Assembly (NCBI RefSeq): GCF_036370855.1
Contig: NC_088132.1
Span: forward strand, 59,806,841 to 59,870,840
DNA length: 64,000 bases
Source: Dromaius novaehollandiae
Taxonomy: Eukaryota > Chordata > Aves > Casuariiformes > Dromaiidae
Direction: 5' to 3'
Made by a program: the position numbers and the translations under genes. Below are positions 21,042-35,400 of the stretch, piece by piece; within the stretch, counting starts at the first letter, position 1; every line of letters begins with the position of its first letter. The notes under the pieces were generated by a model, which was given only the letters and a program-made list of their open reading frames with translations, made no database searches and was not told the DNA's origin.

Positions 21042-24000
21042 GTAAAGGTCCAGGCTCTCCGCAGCAAATCCCTTGTGAGCAGCAGTAGTTGGTACTTCCA
21101 TGACCCATTTCATTCAGAAAACGACAGAAGAGATGCAGTGCACTCGACCCGAGGGCAGTGATTTTGCAAGCAGTGCTACATGGGGGAGCTGGCCCTTGCT
21201 GAGGCTCACAGCTCCCTTCCCCGGGGCAGCTCTGGGTGCCCCATAGCCATTCGTGGGCTCTGGAAGACAAACAGCTAAGTCAGGCTGGACTTGAGCTGGA
21301 AGCAATGAGACATCAGGGGAACGTTATTTGGTGGCATGGGTGATGCTTTTTGCCCTGTTCCCTGAGGTCTCACAGCTGCTGTGAGATTTCCTTTGCTCCG
21401 CTGGACTCCAGATAACCCGTTGGACCTGCCTGATTGCCTCTCTTTATGCTACATTTGCTTTCTGTGACTCAGCAGTGCAATTAGCAGCACTGGCCTCCTG
21501 ATGGAGAGTGCTGAGTATTAAGCCTGGGAATGATCTCATGGCTGTCGCGTTAGGACATTTCTGACTAACGCAGGGCTACTCAGCCGAGGCCAGTCGCCTC
21601 GCAGAGTTGGCTGCAGCCTGCAACTGGGACAGCTCCTGGGCAGCCAAGACCCTGGCTGTAAGCACATCTCAAGCCAGATGTGGCTCAAGCTGAGACGACA
21701 TGAAGTGATGGATTTGGCCAACTCAGGGACGCTCTCGATATAGGTTCTCCTCTGCTAGGAGGGGATGAAAGTAACTGCAATCTCTCATCTGTTGTACTGT
21801 GTTTCACTGGGGGCTCACTGAGGCACGGACTGCCTCTTTCTGCGCTTACACAGCTCCTAGCAAAACGGTTCCAGACTCATGGCTGGGTGTCAACAAAATA
21901 CTTTGTCCCTTCTGCTTATCCTTGCAAACTACAGTGCCTTATACTGACTCCAGTGGAAACAGGCTGCCTAAAGAATATGTAAAATGGCCTTACTAGATTG
22001 CACTGCAGTTCAAAGAAACTAATCCTCTTCTTTGCTGATATTTGGTAGTCTGGTAAGGAACTGGTCTTAGCAGACAGTGATATAAGTGCACTCTGCAGGG
22101 GCTTTGAGACAGGTACTCTGGGAATTCACTGATCACATTGGACAGACTATAAATGAAACTAGTATTTAGATTAGGGTTTGGGCTGCTTCCTGCTATGGCA
22201 AGCATTCTCCTCCAACATGCTCCTGGCATGGCCCTAGCCCCTGGTCACCCCTGGCTGAGGCGACCCGGGGCCATTTCCTGCGGACGCCTCTGGCTCAGGA
22301 GCAGGCTGCGGCGGCCCACAGCACTCACTGACACACGTTGCACATGCTCCCCCGTACGTGAGGGGCGGCTGAGTACCTTCCTAAGGCATGCTGACCAGGA
22401 AACCCAGCTGGGCTACCAAACAGCCAGCGAAATCTTTCCATTCCCACATGCTTTCCGGGGGCTATATCCAAACTTCTGACAGAGAAGTAAAATGTCATGT
22501 TGCCACTCCCACAAAGTTCAGTTCATTTGGTACTGGTACTATACAGAAAAATGGCAGAAATCACAACAGCACCTTTAATTTCCCTATTATTATTCTTTGG
22601 TCAGAGGTGCATGAAGAGCTGCGCTCCAGTGTTCCTTCGCTAGTGAGTTTGTAACTCCTTGGCTGGAATTCACTTGGTCCTTTGGAGACAGTGCACTTTC
22701 TCCTCTAGGTAAATGTTGGTCTTTTTTCATTTAAATATTAATTTGGACTGGCAAAAACGTAATGTGTAACATTGCCACTCTCTGTGAGGATTAGAGTGAT
22801 TAGGAGTCTCAGAATTCACTTTAATCATCCAGTTCAATACTGCTGAGATTTGCAGTCTACCCTCTCCCATGCAACAGCCAGACTCTTTCGACATGCTAAC
22901 AAAATTGAAATGAGTTTCTTCATCTTAGACAAGGATAATTAATCTTCAAACACTGTTTATCTTAGCCCCAAAATCCCCAGAATTCAGAACCAAATTAATT
23001 TAAAGTCTAAATCTGCTTTAACAAGTAATTGGTTAATCAACGGGCTCGATGTGTAATTATATTCTTTGTTCACACTCCTTACAGGCTTGAAAAGACCATC
23101 TAATTCCTATGTTGCTTTCATTCCTATAATTAGACCATGTGACATATAACGCTGTATGTATAGTGAACAAATTCTTCCCTGGAATAATTTCCCTGAGATT
23201 GTTTCCTAGAGATGGTTTTGGTCTCCCTCTTTTTTTTTTTTTAACTTAAAAAAGCTTTCATGTGATTTTTTGGTTTAAATTTAAAGAATGTGCTTTGACT
23301 TTTCAGCTTTGAAACCTTGCTCACTGCTTCTCACTGAAGACATCTAGAGTGTGTTTTTATTTCCCTCATTTCAGCTTGACATAGCTTTGATAGTTAAGGG
23401 ATCCTTGTTCACTCTGAGTATTGATAGGATGTGGCAAATTCAAGATATTGTCATTCCTATTATCTTTCAGAACAGGCCAGCCACAAAACCTATTAGCTGG
23501 CATTATTCTTGTGGACAGGAATTATTGTTGCTATTAGGAATAGGAGGCCTGAGAATAAAATGGAGAAGGAAATTGTGGTCTTTTTAACACAGAGTTGTGG
23601 GTCTTCTTTACTTAATGGATATTGTCATAATCCCATTGTGGTCAGTGGTCTGGTCAATAGTTTTCATATTTGTGTTCACAGAATTCCCTATTTCCATCAG
23701 CTTCATGAGTATGTATATACCAGTATGTATTAATTTTATTCTCTCTTCTTCAGTGGTGCCTCCTTGCTGAAACTTATTAAAGCCCAGTTCTTGTTTAACT
23801 CTATGCATACCTCAATGTCTCATGTCTCATTTTTGTTAGTGCCATATAGATTATAGCTTTATGAAAGAAATCAGAAACCTCCTCATTCTGATGAATGAGA
23901 TGCAGGAGAGTTTAACTGCCGGTGAGGAGCCTGAAGGAACGTTCCTAGCTGATGGGGTTAGAAGAGGTTAACAGAAGCGCTTCTATAAAGCGAGTTGGTT

Positions 24001-25070
24001 CCCCACCATGATGCCATGAAGCTGAGCTGATGAATCGGCAAGATGTGGCTTGGCGAAATTTCAAATTCTGTTCCATCATCAAGCTGAGAAATACTTGTCA
24101 CTACAGTTGTGAGAGGCAGCCTCTGGGTTGCCTGTTCTCAGTGGTTGAGCTCCTGGTGTACCCCCACTGCCCAGGATGGATCTCCGGTTGAGCGGGGACA
24201 GGTCTCATCTTTGTGGGAGAAGCACGAGCTCAGACTTACTGAAGGCACTGCCAGAAGAGTCCTTTCTTCCAGGGAGCAATATCTTTTAAGATCTTTGCCC
24301 TTAAAAGATTTCTTACAGTTAGGATTCTAATGGCAATGTGAAAGCATGTCATGGACCAAGAAAGCAATTGCAACAGTCATTTAAATCCATACAACTGAAC
24401 AGGTTTCTCTCCCCTCTCCACCACCCTCTCTGAACCCTTTGCTGCTCATTGGAGCTCCATGTTTTTGCTAAATGGACAATACTTCCTGCTTCATTCACAA
24501 ATCTGTATTAACTTGCTCCTGAATGCTAGTGTACCTTACAGTCTGTGTTTCTCTCACTAACTTGTCTTGAAAACCACACCAATCAGAGGATTTCTCACTT
24601 CCCCACTTAGTGAGACAATACTTCTGCCCTTCTACTGAGCCTCCTCTCCTCACGAGCCCTAGTGATACACCAGGTTTAGGGTATCAACTCACGGTTTTCC
24701 ATTCCCTGTTTCCATGACAAGTGTCCCCTCCAAAGGTAAACTTGCCTCAGCTGAGCTCTGATCTCACTGGGCAGTTGTAACCAGAGACTATGGGCTTTCT
24801 CGGGTCTACTGGTATTTTTCTCCACTTGGCTCCTCTCCCAAGGGTTGGCCATGATAGACACACTGTTCACCACCCGCAGCATCGCTGTTTAATTTCTGAG
24901 CAATACTGGCATCCAGAGAAAGCTCCTGCTCCTCCGGCATCCTCTGGTGCTGATCCCTGCAGGTGAGCTCTGCCTTCCTCATGGGAGCCCTGTGCTGGGG
25001 CTGTCTCAGAGGCCACCGCGCCTCATTTTAGATAGTGACAATTTTGTTGTTAGCCTGAAATGACAGTCCT
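21042..25070. other. Non-coding sequence, nothing recognised
   Basis: AT-rich DNA with short frames. A T13 run lies at 23230-23242. The stretch 22690-23170 is repeat-free and AT-rich with many TAAT words, and might be a conserved element. Confidence 0.45.
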
Positions 25071-25131
25071 AGGGCCTGATCCAAGCCCCTGGAAAAGGCA
25101 CACATTGCCTTCACTGGGCTTGCAATGAGCC
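25071..25131. repeat. Degraded palindromic repeat ('cctgatccaa' type)
   Basis: The left arm 'gggcctgatccaagcccc' and the right arm 'cattgccttcactgggcttg' plus 'caatgagcc' are diverged inverted copies. This matches the remembered sauropsid foldback 'cctgatccaaagccca ... tgggctttggatcagg' with 'cattgacttcaatggg' in the right half. It is a third subtype of foldback in the window. Confidence 0.6.
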
Positions 25132-28100
25132 ACGCATTTCAGTCTCTCTCTCAAGCCTTGTCAAAAGTACAAGCTCCTAGACTTAGGCAGAGAAACAAGC
25201 ACTTGCAATGACTCTCCCTTTCTTAGAGATCTGCCCTACAGCGAGAGAAGGGAAGCTAACAATATCCAGCAGCTGTGAGTTATCTTCTACTGCACACGGT
25301 TGCCCAGCAACATGCACTGTGGATATCTTCTCACCTAGGCAGGGAGAACACGCTGCCTCTGCCTGGGCTGTGTGACCCTGGCCATGGTGGTGGTGGGGAG
25401 CCTGGCCACGAGCACAGCAGATCCCCATGTCTGCTTCTCAGGCTCCCTATTTGAGTTTTCTTCACACTACGACTGCGAAGTTACAGGATCTTTAAGTGCC
25501 ATGGTAATGAGAAGTAGGTGAAAGTCAGTATCTATATTTGGTTAGAAAACTCAGTATGTAAAGACTGCGGGGCAAATCTTCCCTGTTCTGAGCACAGAGC
25601 AGAACTTCAGCTGATGTTTACGGGAGAGAAAAATAAGACACTGAAATAAATACAAGGGTTTGTTTTGAAAGTGCTTGGCTCAGCTGCAGCCCCAGGGTTT
25701 GAGGCCTCCCTCTCCATTTTGGGAGCCCAAGGCCCCAGGGCTGGCTGAAGGTGAGATCCTCAGGACATGCTCTGACCCTGCTGTGCGCTGCAAAACTGAG
25801 CCCCAGCTAGAGCCCCCGCATTCAAAAATCATGCGTCAGCCTTCTCGCCTCCTATCCTGCCATGCATATCACGGGTTTCAGAATAATGGAGCTGTAAATC
25901 TGTATTTCCTTTTATTTAGTTGCCAGCTTCTGAGCCTCTATGAGTCACATTTTCAAGCTTTTCTTAATAAACATGGGGATAAAAAACATTCTTGAAATGT
26001 TCTTAAAAATCAAAACAAAGCAAAACCCAAATAACAACTGCAATTCTCATGTAATTTCCTGCCTTGGGTGGTGAGACTTTAAGAACGCAAAACATAGGAA
26101 GATGTGATAAGATTCTGGAAGCTGGGGGTAGCAGAGGAATGATGCTTCGTTTAGGGTTCGTGACTATACAGCAATTCCATTCAAACCACTAGGAAGGAAG
26201 AAAAAAGAAACTTTTTGAAATTTCTAAATTGTTTCTATCTGACAACATTTGAAACAAACTTGTTACGAAATATGAATTTTTGGATTTTTTAGTTTAACAT
26301 GCTATTGACACCTTTATTAAAAACATCATAGACTTTTTTTTACTATACAACCTTTATTCTGATGGCTAAGTAAGTCGTTAAGGTTATCAGTAATGATTTT
26401 ATATTTATAGAGCAGATAATGCTTACAAAATATTTTGCCTAAGGTTTGTAAAGACAAAAAGGTGTTTCTTCCCCCTTTTTTTTGGAAGGAAAGCAATCTT
26501 TTGGCTAAAGAACTCTTTCACTTTGAAAAATGGTGTCCAGTGCTGCTTTAATCGTGGAGTTTCATGAGACCTGGGATTTCATTGCCAGGACAGTGCGTGG
26601 ATCTGTTTATAACAGCTGTGTCAGTCCCCTTCAGGATCCAGCGCTCAGGTACCTGTCTCAGAACGGCGCTTGAAAAGGTAATGACAAGCAGTTTTCACTG
26701 TTCCCATGCACAGACAACCTTGGAGCAGCTGAGGAAGAAAGCTTCTCTTCTCACCTACACAGTAACGCCATTCAGACGTGATGGAGACACCAACTTTGAT
26801 TTGTTTCCCATGGTGTAAAAGGAGGCCAAAAGGAGGAAAGAGTTAACGAAGCCTCCTACCGCTTATGGCACAAGTGTGTTCAAACACCCCTTGTGCGTGC
26901 AGGAGGCTAAATGTAATAGCAGGGAGCGCTCTGCAGACAGTCCTGCTCCCATGGCATCAGTGCAGCAGGGAGAGCTGACACTAGGCAGGTGGGGGAAAAA
27001 TCAGGCCCCGCAGTGAGGAAACCTAACAGCATACTGCTGCTCTAGCAAGCTGGCATCATTTGCTCTGCTTTACCCTATAGGCAGCAGTTAAAATCTTTCT
27101 GAAAATCTGGAAGCTCGAGTTACTCAGAGTTTTCCAAAATCAAAATTCTTCCTTACTAACATGGAAGAACAGACTGCCTTTCCAGGACTTCCTACATTCG
27201 TGAGTTTTGGCTGACCCGGATATGCTCTAGACAAGCCTTCTCTCCGTTCTTTAACGCTTCCTTTTATCTGTCCCAGCTAGAGGCAGACAGGAAGCGGCAG
27301 ATTCGCAGAATAGGTAGTATGGTAGCGGTTTTTAGACAGGTTTCTGGACCTCAGGTTGTTGCTTTCTGTAATTGCTTTGCTCTCACTGTTCAGAAATCAC
27401 CTTGTTCTCCCCCAAACTGATGCAGCATCTCCTGAATCAGCTCAGATCCAGTTTGAAATCGCTTTCCTTGCTTTATAGGCCTCCCCGTTCCACGGTAGCT
27501 CTTTGGCTCGTGGGGAATTGTCACGTAATCTTAACACGACTCATGCAAGCTCCCCTGCAGCTCCTGCCTTTTGGAAGAACTCTTTCGAGTTTCTGTCCTT
27601 TAGAGCTCTTACACTGTTGCACATATAAGGCTTTGGTGTTGCCCTTGGAACAACACATACTAGAGAGAATATGCTTCTTTTGTACAACACCACTGCAAAC
27701 CACTATTTACAGCAGACAAAAACCCACAGGGGAAATTGGCCATAAAATAGTACATTCTATTCTAAAAAGGAATTACGCCGAATTTCTATTTTAACAGCCA
27801 CAGTGCACATCTAAGAGCACATTGCATGGGGTCGCTACATTTCTTGCATGGCTGAAACCTCTTAGCCTTCAGGTTTTTGTAGGGCTCTGTGCAAAGATCC
27901 TCCTCAGAAATGCACGGTGGTGGTGTTTCTGCTTAATTATACAAACATCCTTTGGAAAGTGTGTTTCTTTCCCTTGCGAGTTCATCCTCATCTTAGGTCT
28001 AAATTTGCAGATAGAGGCAAGTACATTATAATGGTGATGACTGATAGCTAAAGATTTCTTGGGTTCAGAGTGTTCCCTAATGTAAGCCATTTTTCATCAT

Positions 28101-29115
28101 CTAGAGTTGTCTGATAATGATGTCATTTCCATTGCTTGAATGTTGAAGCAGCAGCCACATATCATAGAGTTAAAATGACTGTTTATAGGGCAGCTAAATT
28201 GTGTTGTTATCAGTTTAGGTCAGTGTTTGCTTTGCTTCTGGGGACAAAACAACAATTGGACTTTCCTAAAACTCATCAAACAGGACGAGAATGCCAAGAA
28301 TACAAATCTGCACTGTAGTCAAGCTGGGGGAAAAAGGGAGCTAAGAAAAAAAAGAGAGCTATTTTTGTGTGAAGTTGTGATGACCGTCAGATAAAAATGA
28401 CAAAGTTGTACTTGTCAGAAAATAAGCCACATTGCTGATCACTGGATAACTTTGATGTAATATTCCACAATCATTTAACTGAGATTTTATGGCAAGATTA
28501 ATGGTGTATTTTTTAAAACATGCATGAAGAAGAGCTTTCTTCTAATATCCAGCTGTCAGGCAATCCTTATCTGGGGCTTATGCTGATTGATTATGATTGG
28601 GATTGAGCTAGAACATGACCTCTAAATAAAAAAGAAATTATGTAGGTTTGAAAGTGAACCATGAAGCTTTCAGGTCTTTTCTAAACATTTCAAAACCTGT
28701 TTAGGGCCCCATGTCATTACATATATACATACATACCCTATATGCTGACATGTCTGTGCACACTCAGCCCTATTAACATGTAAAAAATCAGTAACAAGAA
28801 TCAAATAAAAGTCTCTTTGGTATTGCAGAATACTGTGAAATTAGGTTTAATGCATCATTTCCAACATACAGAACTCATATTGGAATGAGCTGTTTATGAG
28901 ATGCTATGTGATCATACGCAGTGAACAGATTTTGAGTGAAAGCAGACTGATCTCTGTTGAAAAAAAATGCCAGTATCTAATGTAGGACACTGTATGAATT
29001 GTTATACATACTTTTGAATAGATGGTGACTGTAAATCTCACTTTCGGCACTTCATGAAATATTTCCAGCATATTTTAAACTGGCTTAGTGGTGCCCATCC
29101 TTCTTCAGTGCTTAC
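25132..29115. other. Non-coding sequence, nothing recognised
   Basis: Mostly AT-rich. The longest open frame is 140 codons (27372-27794, plus) and has no motif, signal peptide or splice support. Simple A- and T-rich patches occur near 26220-26480. No transposon signature was recognised. Confidence 0.45.
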
Positions 29116-29220
29116 CTGTGCCTGATGTTTCTGTGTGAGACTTCTGGTACCATCAAAGAAGATTCGGGTGATGCTGGCAAACCAGTGTCTGCCAGACTGC
29201 AGCCAGCTTGAGAAAATTTG
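29116..29220 (-). other. Candidate protein-coding exon, 35 codons
   Basis: On the minus strand the donor 'gcacag|gtaagc' is near consensus and the acceptor 'gattctcttcag' is acceptable. The enclosed 105 bases are open for exactly 35 codons, phase 0 at both ends. The translation starts QIFSSWLQSGRHWFASITRI and ends TQKHQAQ. Codon choice (ATC ACC, ATC TTC, GAT GGT ACC) looks more coding-like than other frames in the window. I do not recognise a family. No flanking exon was found within a few kilobases, which fits either long introns or a chance pseudo-exon. Confidence 0.3.
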
Positions 29221-32200
29221 CTGAAGAGAATCTAGTCTGTAGCTACACACTGAGGAAGATACAACAGGACTTTCCAATTTTGCTTTCCATTAGTTCCCTC
29301 CACCAATCAAGGGAGTTAAAACACTATTAGGTGTTTGATCTGATCAGCCCCCAATGTCAGAGCTTGCTGCTGGAGCTGGAGCAGCTAGGCATGCAGCACC
29401 TCTTTCCAAGGGGCGTCATCGGGGTAAATTGAAGGTGCAATCCACCACCAGAGTAACTTCTTACAGCACAGTCACTTGGCTCTGTGAGAGCTCAATGGTT
29501 CCTCGAGGCCATGGCATGCCTGTAAGACATTTTATCTACAACATGTATGGGTCGCACCTTTTGCATGCTCTTACCAGCATTGCATTTCCATTTGTACACC
29601 TTCCGTGTGGCGTTTTGTCCAGAAGAGGCTCTTTTTATCCTTCTTTGGAGCCACCACATAACAGGGAGTTTAAATGGCCAACAGAGCTTGCTTGGCCCTG
29701 GGATGAATACCTGCACCATTACACTGATCCCTATAATTGAAAATCATAGCTGGATGGGGACGATGAAGCGGGAGGAAAATGTGGCTGCCCTGTGTCTCTG
29801 AGGAGCTGGCTTGGTACCCCTGAGAAGGGGCAGGCGAGGGTGCCCTCCTTCCCCCCCGCCCCGGCCGAGGGCAGCTGGAGCACAGACAGCAGGTCTGCAT
29901 CTGAAGTGCAGCCATGCCTTATCGTTAGATCTCAGTTTGAAAAAGCCTGCTTGTGAAATCACTGCAAAAAACCCCCAAAACAACAACAAAAAACTCCCCA
30001 CAAAAGCAAGCAAGCAAACAAACAAGTGCAGCCTCTGCACAGATGATCCCTTCCTCCTAAAACAGGGGCGACAATCCACGTGGAACGACAGAGCTCAAAA
30101 TGTTAATTTGTATTATGCGGATGCACCGCAGCAAGGGCCCATCAGAGGACTGGTGGTTTTTTTTCAGAAAGACACCTTGGGCCTGGGGAGGGCTGGGAAA
30201 TGCTGCCCTGTGCCTGGGCTGCTGCCATAAGCTGCTTCACACACCTGGGCTAGAGCGGCCAGCGCTGAACTCTGTGGCACTTAAAGAACATTTTGCAAGA
30301 AGATGTCAGTCTTAAAAAAGACTTTGTTTTCCTGCAAAACTCCACTCTGTGTTCCTCACTATCTTCCCATGCCCCAGATACGGAAATGGGAGAAGCAGCA
30401 GAAACATTTTCCTGCTTTTTCCTTGTGAAAAAAAGGCAGGAGGAATGAAAGTAGATTTTCCCTGCTCTTTTAAGAATGTTGTTTCTCTTCTTAGGCTCAG
30501 TGGGTTTGAGGGCACCTGCTTTCTTTTCCTCCCCTATCAAACTCTGAAATTCTTAAAAAGTCACATAAAAAAGGTTTGCCCACCAATCAACATTTTTAAG
30601 GAAACATTTTCAAAATAGATAAAAATGTATTCATTTCTTTAAAAATGTGTTTACTGTCTTTTTTTATCCTAAATCTTATTTAAGTTTCTTATTTGTATCT
30701 TGTTTGTATTTGGGATAACTACACAAGCAGACATAAAAGTGGGCTAATACTGTTTTAGGAGTTGTAGTGAATGAGAAGCATACAGGTGGGAGATATTGCC
30801 AAGAGCTTCATTTTTCAAAGGGGAATGTAAAGACTTGGTGGCAGAGCCCTAACACTTCCTCCTGATCACTTAAGTAGATGCACGTGCTTCAAATTAGACT
30901 ATATGTGGGACACAAATAAAGATTGCACAATCTAGGTCTAAGTGACTGCGCTTTTTAAGTTATGAGGTAGATAAAAATGTTGTGGCCATTCATCAATCTG
31001 AACTGTTTTATAAATTGTATTTTTGGCTTTTGGAATCATGTGAAAGAATCTGACTTGGAAAACTAAGTAATGCTCAGTCATTTGAAATAAAATGGAAACC
31101 TCCTTTTCTTCAGTTGCATATCTAGAGACCATGATCATATTATGGCTGCACTCTGGCAAAACAGGAAAATAAAGCCAATGTAAATCTTTACAGCAATATC
31201 TGCAGGTTACTTTGGAATATTGTGAAAGGTGTTGTTATAACAAGGGTGTCGTGAGCTTTGATGGCACACGGAAGCAAGATAGAACAGATTTATATCGAAG
31301 TGTATTGTAATGGAGAGTCTTATAACACGAGCAGTATGTATTTATGCCATACTCAAAATGTCATGTCAGTCACAGGCAAGACTGATGAGGAAAAGTGATT
31401 AGACACAGTGGTTTGACGTATCTTTCTTTTCCAGAATGGGGACTTTTCATGATCTCCCGCAATGCTTACAACATTAAAACCCAAAGTTCCAGCAACCAAT
31501 GTAACACAAAACAAACAAACCTCCATTTCTATCATTTTGCTTCCATTTTTGCACCTAACTGCTGGAAATCAAAGTTTCACTAGTAAAATGAAATTGTTTG
31601 GTCCTGCATTCCTGCGGTAGGAGCTGAAAAATATCCACGTCACAAAATGTGCCGCGCTGCCTTGCTTAGTTATAGCCTGAAGGTAGAAGCAAATGCTCTT
31701 AACCACGGCCCTGCCAACACAGGTGTTTGTGTGACGGCCTTCCTCCCAGCCCAGCTCCTCCAGCTCTTGCGCGTTTGTCCTCCCTGGGGGAGCGTAGCTT
31801 ACACAACTGCCAAGGCCAACTCTTTAGGCACCATATTTCTAAGGAATTTAAGGAACATCAGAGCAGACTTTAGAGATATTAATCTGCTATCAGCATTCAT
31901 TACACTCACTAAAAAAGTTTGAAGGTCCAAAACCCCAACATATTGCTATATTGCAGAATAAAACTTTGGCAAATTTTTCAGGAGTGACGCACAAAGCAAT
32001 AGATTATAGGTATTCCGACAGAGACTTTCGGACTTCACAGTTCTGATTCAGCCATTGCTGCTTTTCAGTGCGCTTGTAATTGTTATTAGCAAATCATTCT
32101 GAGAATCTTATAAAAAGTTTTAACCCATAAGGTCTAGTTTATTTTATACTCTTTAGTGGAAAAAAACAAAAACAGTTGAAAAGTTTACTTTCCTTATATT

Positions 32201-32379
32201 TGCTTAATTCAGAGCATCTTTCAGTTAAAAAAATTGTCCACTTTTACAGTCAGAACTGAGTTGGTTTAGGTAGGGAAGAGAAAGCCAAATAGTCAGGTAA
32301 TACAAAAACAGGGTATTGCACATAGCTGCTTGTGTAATTTTTGTATATGCATTAGTTTTTTTCAGAAGAGATTATGCTG
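29221..32379. other. Non-coding sequence, nothing recognised
   Basis: Short frames to 139 codons on both strands. A-rich simple sequence with (CAAG/CAAA)n character at about 29984-30030. No transposon or gene signature was found. Confidence 0.45.
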
Positions 32380-32410
32380 TTTTGTTTTGTTTTTTTGTTT
32401 TTTTTTTTGT
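32380..32410. repeat. T-rich low-complexity tract
   Basis: A run of T with sparse G, in (TTTTG)n style. No element boundaries are visible. A comparable T-rich patch lies at about 32771-32790. Confidence 0.9.
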
Positions 32411-35400
32411 CAAATGACTTTTGAAGAAGAACGCAATCCTTTTGAACATTACTGGATGCCCCCTCCTGGAGAGAGAAATCTTTAGTCTCCGCAGAACACT
32501 TGCAGCAAAAAGCTATGACGACACAAGTTAACCTACAGTGCTTTGCCACTGCACCCTGGACCAGACTGCAGTGGTTGGTCTCCTAATTTCTGCTTAGACA
32601 TCTAAGCTGTGGAGATTCGATATCGCCTACTGCGACTTAGGTAGGTGAAACACCCCCAGAATCCAAACTGAGTCAGAAAAATATTTTCACCACTGTATCC
32701 GTTCTTGCAAAAAAATGACCATGAGAGGGTTCTGTAAACTTTAGACCAAAAAGTGTGTCTTAGGAGGTTTGTTTTTTTTTTCCTTTTTTTTAACCTGTGA
32801 CCAGTTAAATCTTAAAGATAATAAAGGAGAAAATATTAATAAGATAATGCAAAAAACTGTTCAGTTCAAATGAGAAAGCATTATGTCCTTAAATGAAGCT
32901 GTACAGACTAGGCAAGGACTGTGAATGGACCTGTCAGGTAAGTCTCTCTCTTATATGACCTTGGCTACACTTGCATCAAGTATCCTCAGTCTGAAGATGT
33001 CTGAGCCCATCTGGACCTAGACAAGTGCACTTAAATCTATTTTTAAGTAACTGACAATTTTAGGTGGGGAAAAAAGAATCAAGCTGCAATAATTTGATTG
33101 CATGCTCCTGACATTGTTAATGAACTGGTAGCATGAAAAATGCTTATATCTAGCTTCTGACCAGCTTCTTCCATTTACCTTGCATCCTGTGTGCAGCTTC
33201 ACTAACCACAGGATATCAGCCAGAGAAAAAACTGTCCTATTTAAAGTCCCATTTATTTAAAGTAAAAGTACACTAGCAGAGTTTCAGAGGAATAAAAAAG
33301 GGGCTTCTATTCATCACTCATCAATGTCTTCGTGCTGTTCAGAGACTAAACATGCACAAAAACAGTAGGAGGCTGTTATGTTCCTGTTAGCAACTACTGT
33401 ACAGAAAAAGAAATTTCTGACGTGAATTGTGCAGGCTGTCAAACTCTGAAACATCACACGATTCTGACAGCCCTTCTCTAAAGTTAAATTCAAACATCTA
33501 TGTCCATGCAGTTCAGAAGGTGTAACAGTTACAGCAGATCAGGAGCCAAAAAGGAAGACCCAAGAGTCACTGTTATCATGGCTGCATTGCACATATTTTA
33601 CGCATTCTAGTAGTCCTTCTCTGTATATTCCATGAATTGGGATAAACATATGCTTCTGGTTTACAGATTTTGCAAATCTGACCATGCGTGGTCTTTTTCT
33701 GACTTTTTTTGTGTTTCACAGTCCTAGCAGTCCTAACAGTATGGCTTTCCTCTTACAACTTAATTTTGAAAATTTGCTCTACCTTTGATAATAGTTCCAA
33801 CTAAAGCACAGATTTCTTGGGATTTCAGGTTGCCCGCCTGTGCTGAGGAGGACTGGCACAGGTACAGGCACAGGCACCATCTAGTTGCAGAGAGATTCTT
33901 CAGACAGCAAACGACCCTGACGTGGATCCTGCCTGTAGGCATATCACTGCCTCGCTATATAGTCTATCTTGTAGTGAAGTGCAAAAGCACAAGGAGAATC
34001 CAGTTGGTCAGTTTTAATTTACAAACCTTTGAGTGGCTTGGGTTATTTACGCCAGGTTATTTAAGGTTCTGTGTCTATAGTAGTGCTTCTAAGTCCGTAT
34101 TAGTGGACACAGGAGCACTTCAGAGTTCGCGGGTCTGGTTGCATGACTCCGTTGCACTCTGGCTCCTTTGCAGGTGTGCACCAGCTCCTTCAGCAGCCCA
34201 GAAAAGAAAAGGAGCTTGAGGGCTGGTTTGGAACAATGGATAATGTGGACAACTAAAGACTCAAGCTAAAGTCTTCCTGGCTGAGAGAGGTGAGGACTGC
34301 TGGCAAGGATCTCTGCACCCGGTCACTGACCTTGCGCCTGGTCCTCCACTGGTTTCACAGATTTCACATTTCTGGATAGTCTGCAAAACCCACCTTCTTT
34401 CCTGGGCACATAGGAGGAGGCAGGTTAATGGAAAAGGTTATATTGCTTCATGTAGAGTGTTTTGGAGATGCTAAGTTTATTATATTTATGTACAGTCAAT
34501 GTATTTGCTATCACACTACTGGAAGTTTTTCCTCTCAGTTGCACATTTGAATAGAAATGCACAGAGGGACATTGCCAGAGAATTTGGATGTTTTTCCATG
34601 CATGTGTCAGTGAAGAGCAGCATTACCTCCATGGCACTGAAAGGAGTTACTTCTCCTTTCACAGAGGTCTGTTGAAGACTGTATGGGAGGGTCAGGAGGA
34701 AATAGAAATAGCGCTCAGACAGCCGGTTCCATGACTTTAGGCTTTGTCTTCTAGAGATGACAATCTAAGATTTCTCAAAACTAGGCAGAGCCTCTGCCCA
34801 GCTGTGATTCATGGGATCAGCAACAGCAGAAGCGGAGAACCTGAACTGTCAAGTGCAACACATACCTATGCTTATTTGAGCTAAATAGGTTTGAGAGAGA
34901 AGTGCATCCTCGCTGCTCTAGACACCTCTCAGTTCAGTAAATGGCTCATGGTGATAAACTCTCAGGGTAGCCACAGCTACAGATCTATAATGCTACAGCC
35001 AAAGGCAATGGAAGAATTAGGAAGAAATTGGGTAGTGGAGAAGAGAGGAGGAAAGATGATGTGCAGCATCTTGGAGGAGATATAGCCTGAATTTAATGCA
35101 GATCACAGAGAACAGTAGGGTGAATTCTACATTTCTGAAAGTTTCTATGTATAGCAGGATGCTAACAGATATTCTGTTGATGCTAGTATGAAATGCACAT
35201 GTTTTTTCTATGCAGCATACTATGAAGTCTCTAAAATAGGAAATACTCACTTTTACAAAGGCAGTAGAAATCCAAATTTAAGGTCTTCCCGTGGGTATGC
35301 TGTAAAATTTCTGAGATAATATGTATTGCCAGGGAAGGTCAGGAAAGTGGGATCACTCTGTATGGTAGCAGGGGATTTAAGACTCACATTCATTTTGAAG

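Noticed and set aside
27372..27794. 140-codon plus-strand frame
   Set aside because: No signal peptide, domain, start context or splice support. A frame of this length is not surprising in 64 kb of vertebrate DNA read in six frames.
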